The notes beneath the pieces are model-generated. The model did not search any database, was not told the DNA's origin, and was given only the letters and a program-made list of their open reading frames with translations. A stretch of 11,243 nt of DNA, taken from the NCBI GenBank assembly GCA_964425255.1, contig CAYRMV010000106.1:1-11243 (forward strand). Reading direction: 5' to 3'. How positions within the stretch are numbered: the first letter of the stretch is position 1; each line of letters begins with the position of its first letter. Position numbers and translations under genes: made by a program. Shown here piece by piece: positions 1 through 5,433 of this stretch. The DNA is from CAYRMV01 sp964425255. GTDB lineage: Bacteria; Bacteroidota; Bacteroidia; Flavobacteriales_D; Crocinitomicaceae.

Positions 1-52
1 CTCCAAAACCGGAGCGTGTGTCTTTGTTTCCAAAAATTTCAAATTCAATCAT
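1..52 (-). CDS. tkt: Transketolase, C-terminal (pyrimidine-domain) subunit, first 17 codons only
   Basis: An ATG at 52-50 opens a minus-strand frame that stays open to the left edge and reads MIEFEIFGNKDTRSGFG. The KDTRSGFG stretch near the N-terminus is the typical opening of the separate transketolase C-terminal subunit of Bacteroidota, where transketolase is split into a TPP-diphosphate-binding half and a pyrimidine-binding/C-terminal half. The start lies 10 bases after the stop of the vWA gene, and the N-terminal subunit is the next gene upstream on the same strand, so context agrees. The two halves together would form the active transketolase of the non-oxidative pentose phosphate pathway. 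Only 17 residues are visible, so no catalytic residue can be checked; the call rests on the short motif and on gene order. Confidence 0.75.
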   Translation of the reverse strand, partial: MIEFEIFGNKDTRSGFG

Positions 53-62
53 TTGATGCAAT

Positions 63-1424
63 TTATAAGTTCAACGATGTTGTTTTGTTTGAGAATATAC
101 TAAATTCTTTTTCAGTTGTATAACTAGTGGATTTCATGTCTTTCGGTCTGTAGACTAGTTTGTAGTTATTGGGTAATAAATCCCATGAACCACTCAATAC
201 TTTTTCATCTACATTGCAAACCCAAGTCCAAGATCCATCTGGATTTTTGAGGAAAATTTGACCTACAATGTTTTTTGATGTGCGATATGTCATGGTGCCT
301 GGTGCAGGAATGTCCACATAGGTTATCCCACTTTGAGTCACATCGACAGTCTTGTAAATGCGCGGTAAAGTCAACACTTCCACGTCGTATTTTCCGACAA
401 GGTATTTATCAGAAGTGTTGATTTGCTGTGTGTTTAGTGTAACTGATTTCGAGTTTTGCATGATGCGCGTTTCGATAATATTTGTTCGAGTTCCATTCAT
501 CAATCTCGTTCGGATAAAACCTTGGGGCGCATCAATCGAAATGGTGTTATGTGTGTTTTTTTGTAAAACGATATTTTTTTTCTCTACACTTGGTATGGAA
601 TGAACCACCATGTCATACGAAATAGAAGGATCGATAATAAGTGTATCTGGATTTCCAAAACGATTGATGGTGTGAGTCAATGTATATTTTAAATTTTTTG
701 TTCCAGCTTGATAGAGAAACACTGTGACATCCGTTTCTTTGGGATTTCCATTGATATCATTGATGTTAATTTGTGTAGTAGTGTTTACCAAGACTTTTGT
801 TACAATGTTTTTCAAAGCATTTTTGAATGCATCTCGGGTTTCTGCTTCCGTGTAGCTTCCAATGCATCTAAACTGTTCTAAATAAGATAAATCCATACCA
901 AGACCAATCACAAAAGGAGTAACATTGATGTTTTTATCGCGCAATTTTTTAGCAATAACACACGGATCATTGTCACATGCTTCGATACCATCCGTAATTA
1001 AAATGATGATGTTACGGCTGTTTGCATCTGGAAAATCGGAGGCTGCTGCTTCAAGCGATCGAGCAATAGGTGTGGTTCCTTTTGCGAGAATTGTACGAAT
1101 TCGGCTTTTTACTGCATCGTAATTATCTTTTGCAAATGGAACTTCTAATTTGGTGTCTTGGCAATCTTGGTAAGTTGCAGTAATCGGACTTTGGTGGCCA
1201 TAAACACGAAGAGCAATTTCTAAGTTAGCTGAGCCTTTTAAACTATCGACGGTTTTTATCAATAAATCTTTTGCTGCTTCAATACGCGTTTGACCACCCC
1301 AATTTGCATTCATACTATTGGAAGCATCTAAAATAAATAAGATACGAGTCAACTGTTCTTGTGCAGTAGCATGCAAAGATCCACACAGGATAAAAAGAAG
1401 TATAATTTTTTTGCTCATGTCCAT
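63..1424 (-). CDS. Exported von Willebrand factor A (vWA) domain protein with three C-terminal beta repeats
   Basis: A 453-residue protein of unknown specific role. Residues 1-22 form a Sec signal peptide (Lys-rich start, hydrophobic core, likely cut after HATA), so the protein should be exported to the periplasm or cell surface. Residues 27-210 are a vWA domain with an intact metal-ion-dependent adhesion site: DASNS at 33-37, Thr at 117-118, and ITDG at 143-146 (Asp145). Such domains bind protein partners through a divalent metal. Cysteines at 88, 150, 155 and 187 could form disulfides. Residues about 215-453 look beta-rich and form three similar units of about 75 residues, marked by YDMVVHSIP (270), YDVEVLTLP (346) and YKLVYRPKD (421). 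The gene starts 13 bases after the transketolase N-subunit stop and ends 10 bases before the C-subunit start, so it is probably co-transcribed with both. Met3 is an alternative start. Confidence 0.88.
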   Translation of the reverse strand: MDMSKKIILLFILCGSLHATAQEQLTRILFILDASNSMNANWGGQTRIEAAKDLLIKTVDSLKGSANLEIALRVYGHQSPITATYQDCQDTKLEVPFAKDNYDAVKSRIRTILAKGTTPIARSLEAAASDFPDANSRNIIILITDGIEACDNDPCVIAKKLRDKNINVTPFVIGLGMDLSYLEQFRCIGSYTEAETRDAFKNALKNIVTKVLVNTTTQININDINGNPKETDVTVFLYQAGTKNLKYTLTHTINRFGNPDTLIIDPSISYDMVVHSIPSVEKKNIVLQKNTHNTISIDAPQGFIRTRLMNGTRTNIIETRIMQNSKSVTLNTQQINTSDKYLVGKYDVEVLTLPRIYKTVDVTQSGITYVDIPAPGTMTYRTSKNIVGQIFLKNPDGSWTWVCNVDEKVLSGSWDLLPNNYKLVYRPKDMKSTSYTTEKEFSIFSNKTTSLNL

Positions 1425-1437
1425 TTTTGTTCGAGGA

Positions 1438-2280
1438 CTAGTAATCTCCGAGCGTTTCTTCCAATTGATTTAAAGCAACTTGCAATTGTTCAGCGTTGGG
1501 TGCAACACCATGCCATTTATGACTTCCCATCATGTAATCAACTCCTTTACCCATTTCGGTTTTCATGATGATTACAATTGGTTTTTGTTTTCCAGTCATC
1601 GAAATTGCTTTTTCCAATGTGTTTTTAATCTCGTCGATGTTGTGTCCATCCATTTCGAGAACTTCCCATCCAAAAGCTTGCCATTTTCCTTTGAGGTCAC
1701 CTAAAGAAATAACATCTTCGACATCACCATCGATTTGTCTTCCATTAAAATCGATTGTTGCAATGATGTTATCTACTTTTTTAGCGGCCGCATACATGGC
1801 TGCTTCCCAAACTTGTCCTTCTTGTAATTCACCGTCACCATGTAGGGTAAAAACAAGTGCTTTGTCGTTGTTTAATTTTTTTGATTCTGCTGTTCCTAAA
1901 GCGCACGATAAGCCTTGACCAAGGGATCCAGAAGCCATGCGAACTCCAGGTACCTTTTTATCTGTACTTGGATGACCTTGCAAACGAGTACCTAGTTTTC
2001 GGAAAGTTCCTAATTCTTCAATTGGGAAATAGCCAGCACGTGCCAAAACACTGTACCAAACAGGAGAAATATGTCCATTTGACAAGTAGAAAATATCTTC
2101 ATTCAATCCGTCCATAGAAAAGTGAGATGGATTGTGTTTCATTGTGTGAAAATACAAGACTGTTAGAAAATCTGTACAACCTAAAGAACCTCCTGGATGT
2201 CCTGAATTAACGGCCGAAACCATACGAACGATGTCTCTACGAACTTGCGATGCGATTGCTTGAAGTTGATTTGTCTCCAT
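1438..2280 (-). CDS. tkt: Transketolase, N-terminal (TPP-binding) subunit
   Basis: A 280-residue protein covering only the first, diphosphate-binding domain of transketolase (full-length enzymes are about 660 residues). It contains SGHPGG (His28), SNGHISP (His70), LQGHP (His103), GSLGQGL (118-124) and the thiamine-diphosphate motif GDGELQEG (148-155) ending at Asn179 in DFNGRQ. These cover the cofactor and substrate contacts expected from this half. With the C-terminal subunit it would move two-carbon ketol units between sugar phosphates in the cytoplasmic pentose phosphate pathway, producing glyceraldehyde 3-phosphate. The length matches stand-alone N-terminal subunits in Bacteroidota, so it is a natural split gene and not a truncation. 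It is first in the minus-strand operon, behind a good Bacteroidota promoter. The partner gene lies two genes on, after the vWA gene, rather than next to it. Confidence 0.96.
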   Translation of the reverse strand: METNQLQAIASQVRRDIVRMVSAVNSGHPGGSLGCTDFLTVLYFHTMKHNPSHFSMDGLNEDIFYLSNGHISPVWYSVLARAGYFPIEELGTFRKLGTRLQGHPSTDKKVPGVRMASGSLGQGLSCALGTAESKKLNNDKALVFTLHGDGELQEGQVWEAAMYAAAKKVDNIIATIDFNGRQIDGDVEDVISLGDLKGKWQAFGWEVLEMDGHNIDEIKNTLEKAISMTGKQKPIVIIMKTEMGKGVDYMMGSHKWHGVAPNAEQLQVALNQLEETLGDY

Positions 2281-2305
2281 GTTTTAATTTCTGTTGAATT
2301 TGGCG

Positions 2306-2335
2306 CAAAAGTACGTTTTTTAATCTGTTTTCAAA
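2306..2335 (-). promoter_or_regulatory. Bacteroidota-type promoter for the transketolase operon
   Basis: Read on the minus strand, TTTG at 2335-2332 (the -33 box) is followed after 18 bases by TACTTTTG at 2313-2306, matching the TAnnTTTG -7 consensus used by Bacteroidota primary sigma factor. Transcription would start near 2300, giving a leader of about 20 bases before the ATG at 2280. This is the best two-box promoter in the window. Confidence 0.72.
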
Positions 2336-2442
2336 GAAAAAATATCATTGACTAAACCCTTTTAGAAAAGCAACGTTATTCATACAATCGTTGTCAATTG
2401 AATTTTCACAGCTTTTTAACATACAGCGGGTAGGATAAATTG

Positions 2443-2450
2443 TACTTTTG
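2443..2450 (+). promoter_or_regulatory. Promoter -7 box for gap
   Basis: TACTTTTG matches the TAnnTTTG consensus 16 bases before the gap ATG, implying a leader of about 10 bases. No good TTTG box lies at the usual spacing upstream; a T-run at 2413-2417 is about 25 bases away. The same octamer, TACTTTTG, is used in the opposite direction for the transketolase operon. Confidence 0.55.
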
Positions 2451-2466
2451 ATAAGTAATTGAAAGA

Positions 2467-3462
2467 ATGAAAATGAAAAAAATCGGGATTAATGGCTTTG
2501 GACGAATAGGAAGGTATTTTACACGTCTTGCATTGTTACAAGATAAGTTTGAAGTTGTGTTAATCAACGATCTTGCTCCGATTGAAACATTGGCTCATTT
2601 ATTCAAATACGATAGTGTTCATGGAAATTCTCCTTTGGTTTTTCATATTGAAGGAAATTCGCTTGTGTTTGACAATGGAAAACGAATTGAGTTTACACAA
2701 TTTCGAGATCCTGCCGATATTCCTTGGGGGAAATGGGAGGTAACTCATGTGGTTGAATCGACAGGTTTGTTTTTAGATCGAGCATCTGCTATAAAACATA
2801 AACGCGATTCAGTTGTTAAAGTAATATTAAGTGCACCACCAAGTGATGATTCAATAAAAACAATTGTTCTTGGTGTAAATGATACAGTATTAGAAGATGA
2901 TGATTGGTTAATTTCCAATGCATCTTGTACAACCAATTCGGCTGCCCCATTGGTGCAAGGTTTAATGACGTTGGGTGTTATTGATAGTGCGTATATAACC
3001 ACAATACACAGTTATACTACCGACCAGCGTTTGCATGATTCTCCGCACAAGGATCTGCGCCGTGCCCGTGCGGCAGCCTTATCTATTGTTCCAACTTCTA
3101 CGGGTGCTGCAAAAGCATTGACTAAGATTTTTCCTGAACTTGCTGATCGAATGGGTGGATGCGGAATGCGCGTTCCTGTTCCGGATGGAAGTTTAACGGA
3201 TTTAACTGTTGTGATGAATCATCCGCCTTCCGTTGAAGAAATAAATGCACATTTCAAACATCTTTCGGAAACTTCCTTGAAAGGAATTTTATCGTATACA
3301 ACGGATCCAATCGTTTCCGTAGACATTGTTGGAAACAGCCACAGTGTAATTTTTGATAGTCAACTCACGAGTGTAATTGGAAACATGGTAAAAGTGGTTG
3401 GTTGGTATGATAACGAAGCGGGTTATTCCAATCGATTGCATGATTTGATTTGTCTAATATAA
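2467..3462 (+). CDS. gap: Glyceraldehyde-3-phosphate dehydrogenase (NAD-type, phosphorylating)
   Basis: A 331-residue protein, the normal length for type I GAPDH, which oxidises glyceraldehyde 3-phosphate to 1,3-bisphosphoglycerate in the cytoplasm. The N-terminal Rossmann motif is INGFGRIGR (8-16). Asp35 in LINDL is the residue that favours NAD over NADP. The active site SNASCTTN (150-157) carries the catalytic Cys154, and His181 in the TTIHSY segment is the partner base. Phosphate-binding elements follow: DLRRARAAA (196-204), PTSTGAAKA (209-217), MRVPVPDGSLTDL (234-246) and the closing WYDNEAGYS (313-321). No key residue is missing. The start at 2467 is used because it follows AAAGA and the -7 box; Met3 (2473) is an equally plausible start. 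It is transcribed divergently from the transketolase operon, with which it shares a metabolite. Whether this is the main glycolytic copy or a second isozyme cannot be told here. Confidence 0.97.
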   Translation: MKMKKIGINGFGRIGRYFTRLALLQDKFEVVLINDLAPIETLAHLFKYDSVHGNSPLVFHIEGNSLVFDNGKRIEFTQFRDPADIPWGKWEVTHVVESTGLFLDRASAIKHKRDSVVKVILSAPPSDDSIKTIVLGVNDTVLEDDDWLISNASCTTNSAAPLVQGLMTLGVIDSAYITTIHSYTTDQRLHDSPHKDLRRARAAALSIVPTSTGAAKALTKIFPELADRMGGCGMRVPVPDGSLTDLTVVMNHPPSVEEINAHFKHLSETSLKGILSYTTDPIVSVDIVGNSHSVIFDSQLTSVIGNMVKVVGWYDNEAGYSNRLHDLICLI

Positions 3463-3519
3463 GGTATCCTCGTTTTCTTCCTTTTAAACGATTTATTTCA
3501 CCATTTACATAGTTCGATG

Positions 3520-3527
3520 TACATTTG
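3520..3527 (+). promoter_or_regulatory. Promoter -7 box for the LytS/LytTR pair
   Basis: TACATTTG fits TAnnTTTG and sits 26 bases before the kinase ATG. A second match, TAAATTTG at 3541-3548, is only five bases before the ATG and would give an almost leaderless message. No convincing -33 TTTG is visible for either, so which one is used is uncertain. Confidence 0.45.
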
Positions 3528-3553
3528 AGACTTGAACAAGTAAATTTGTTGTT

Positions 3554-4585
3554 ATGCAGACAAGGAAAGTTTTGTATTGGGGTGCCCAGATTTTTGGTTG
3601 GTCAATTTATGGAATTTTGGTTCTTTTGGCAACTTATGCAGATGATCCTACCCGATTATCTGTTTCTTTGATTGCATCTTTGTTGGTATTCATTTTTGCT
3701 GGTATTTCTGTTACACATTTGATGCGACTTTTTTTCTTGAAAAAAGACTGGCTTTCACTCAAATTAGCTCCATTAATTCCACGAATTCTTTTGGTTTCTG
3801 TCATTGGTTCAACCGCAATGGTTCTCATAAATTTGATTGCAAGTTTCGTTTTGCGTGGTGATACAGATAGACCAATTACGATCTTGTTATTTTTGATCGA
3901 AATTATGGCTTTATCAGTATTAATGGTCATGTGGAATGCCATATATTTCACCTATCACTTTTTTCAAAAGTCGATAAAACAGGAAATGAATAATTTACAA
4001 CTAGAAGCAAGTCAACGGGAAATTGAACTTAAAAATCTAATCTCTCAATTAAATCCCCACTTTTTGTTTAATTCATTGAATAGTATTCGTGCATTGATTG
4101 ACATAGATCCTGCGAAATCTAAAGTATCCATTACAACCTTATCGAATTTGTTAAGAAGTTCATTGCTATTGGGTAAAAAGCCCTTTATTTCTTTGTCTGA
4201 AGAATTACAAATAGTTAAAAGTTACTTGGATTTAGAAAAAATTCGATTTGAGGAGAGATTGGAAGTAGAATGGCAAATCGATGAAAATGTAAACGAACTT
4301 CAAGTTCCACCATTTATTTTGCAAACTCAGGTAGAAAACGCGATCAAACATGGGATTTCAAAAATAATTGAAGGAGGTAAAATAATCATTCGAACAGTAG
4401 AATTGAATTCAAACAAGGTACTTATTTCTATTGAAAACACAGGGAGAATTGAAGAAAATGCTGACGCGGGAATTGGAATTGAAAATACGAAAAGACGTTT
4501 GTATTTACAATATCAAGGCAAAGCTCAATTTTCGCTGAATGAGGAAAATGGATTGGTAGTATGTCAACTTTTAATTGAAAAATAA
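3554..4585 (+). CDS. LytS-type membrane sensor histidine kinase
   Basis: A 343-residue inner-membrane kinase. Four hydrophobic segments lie at about 9-28, 37-57, 76-98 and 107-135, with short connecting loops and no sizeable extracytoplasmic sensor domain. A helical linker (about 138-162) leads to the His_kinase domain: LISQLNPHFLFNSLN (162-176) with the phospho-acceptor His169. The ATP-binding part has VENAIKHG (260-267, Asn262) and the glycine-rich GIGIENTKRRL (306-316). This is the LytS/YehU layout common in Bacteroidota, and it phosphorylates a LytTR regulator. The N box reads LQTQVENA where LQPLVENA or LQTLVENA is more usual, a minor change. The stop TAA at 4583-4585 overlaps the ATG of the response regulator by one base, so the pair is translationally coupled. 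The signal sensed cannot be inferred from the sequence. Confidence 0.94.
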   Translation: MQTRKVLYWGAQIFGWSIYGILVLLATYADDPTRLSVSLIASLLVFIFAGISVTHLMRLFFLKKDWLSLKLAPLIPRILLVSVIGSTAMVLINLIASFVLRGDTDRPITILLFLIEIMALSVLMVMWNAIYFTYHFFQKSIKQEMNNLQLEASQREIELKNLISQLNPHFLFNSLNSIRALIDIDPAKSKVSITTLSNLLRSSLLLGKKPFISLSEELQIVKSYLDLEKIRFEERLEVEWQIDENVNELQVPPFILQTQVENAIKHGISKIIEGGKIIIRTVELNSNKVLISIENTGRIEENADAGIGIENTKRRLYLQYQGKAQFSLNEENGLVVCQLLIEK

Positions 4586-5319
4586 TGCGTGTAATCATCA
4601 TTGACGACGAACGTCTGGCAAGAGAAGAATTAAAGTCTTTGTTAAAGAAATTTCCAGATTTGGAAGTAATTGATGAAGCTAAAAATCCCGAAGAGGGAAT
4701 TGCTAAAATCAAAGAACTTAATCCAGATCTAATATTTTTGGATATTCAAATGCCTGGTATGAATGGGTTTGAGATGCTTCAAAAATTAGACGAAATTCCG
4801 AAAGTCATTTTTGTTACTGCTTATGATGAATATGCAATTAAAGCTTTTGAAGTCAATGCATTAGATTATATTTTGAAGCCTGTTGATCCAGAGCGTTTGA
4901 AAGAAGCAATTCTGAAAGTTCAGCAGCCTGAAGAAGAATTTTCTACAAAACTAACCTTGAATGATCAAGTAAGAGAAAATATTCTGCGAGCAGGTGATCG
5001 TATTTTTATCAAAGATGGGGAAAAATGTTGGTTTGTTGATATCAACGATATTCGCATGTTTGAATCGGATGGCAACTATGTAAAAGTATATTTTGATCGG
5101 TTTAGACCTCTGATTTTACGTTCGTTAAATAGTCTTGAAGATCGATTAGATCCAAAATGTTTTTTCCGCGCAAATCGCAAGTTTATCATCAATTTGAATT
5201 GGATAACGGGAATTGAAAATTGGTTTAACGGAGGTTTGCAAGTTACTTTGAAAGATGGTGAAAAAGTGGAAATTTCTCGCCGTCAAGCTATAAAATTTAA
5301 AGAACAGATGTCGTTATAA
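4585..5319 (+). CDS. LytTR-family response regulator
   Basis: A 244-residue two-domain transcription factor. The receiver domain (1-115) has the acidic pair Asp7/Asp8, the phosphorylation site Asp53 in FLDIQMPGMNG, the switch Thr78 in FVTAYDEYA, and Lys98 in ILKPVD. The C-terminal LytTR DNA-binding domain (about 135-243) shows the family landmarks FIKDGEKCWFV (141-151), MFESDGNYVKVYF (158-170), RANRKFIINL (195-204) and VEISRRQAIKF (228-238). It would bind DNA as a dimer after phosphorylation by the kinase encoded immediately upstream. A hairpin terminator begins 24 bases after the stop, so the operon ends here. Targets are unknown; the next gene, a cell-wall hydrolase fusion, is a possible target only by position. 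Confidence 0.95.
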   Translation: MRVIIIDDERLAREELKSLLKKFPDLEVIDEAKNPEEGIAKIKELNPDLIFLDIQMPGMNGFEMLQKLDEIPKVIFVTAYDEYAIKAFEVNALDYILKPVDPERLKEAILKVQQPEEEFSTKLTLNDQVRENILRAGDRIFIKDGEKCWFVDINDIRMFESDGNYVKVYFDRFRPLILRSLNSLEDRLDPKCFFRANRKFIINLNWITGIENWFNGGLQVTLKDGEKVEISRRQAIKFKEQMSL

Positions 5320-5343
5320 ATGTAGATTATCCTTTTATCATTG

Positions 5344-5381
5344 AAACTACTTGTGATATTTATTTCAGGTAGTTTTTTTTT
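5344..5381 (+). terminator. Intrinsic terminator of the kinase/regulator operon
   Basis: AAACTACTTG at 5344-5353 pairs with CAGGTAGTTT at 5366-5375 (10 pairs, one of them G-T) around a 12-base loop, and runs into nine Ts (5373-5381). It follows the regulator stop by 24 bases. It also argues against the upstream TTG at 5341 as the start of the next gene. Confidence 0.8.
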
Positions 5382-5407
5382 AGCTGATTTTTCCATATTT
5401 CATTCAT

Positions 5408-5415
5408 TATCTTTG
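5408..5415 (+). promoter_or_regulatory. Promoter -7 box for the GH3/serine-hydrolase gene
   Basis: TATCTTTG matches TAnnTTTG, 18 bases before the ATG at 5434 and just after the terminator. No clear -33 box is seen. Its position supports 5434 as the real start, with a leader of roughly 12 bases. Confidence 0.5.
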
Positions 5416-5433
5416 TCCAAAAAAACCAGTTGT

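Noticed and set aside
1565..1918. A 117-codon plus-strand open frame opposite transketolase
   Set aside because: It is a shadow of the well-conserved transketolase frame; its Ser/Leu/Pro-rich translation has no recognisable domain.
3470..3491. TCGTTT/AAACGA hairpin after gap as a terminator
   Set aside because: Only six mostly A-T pairs with a 10-base loop and an interrupted T-run; possible but not convincing.
5341..5433. N-terminal extension of the GH3 fusion from a TTG start
   Set aside because: It overlaps a terminator hairpin and the -7 box, and the downstream ATG gives a good signal peptide.
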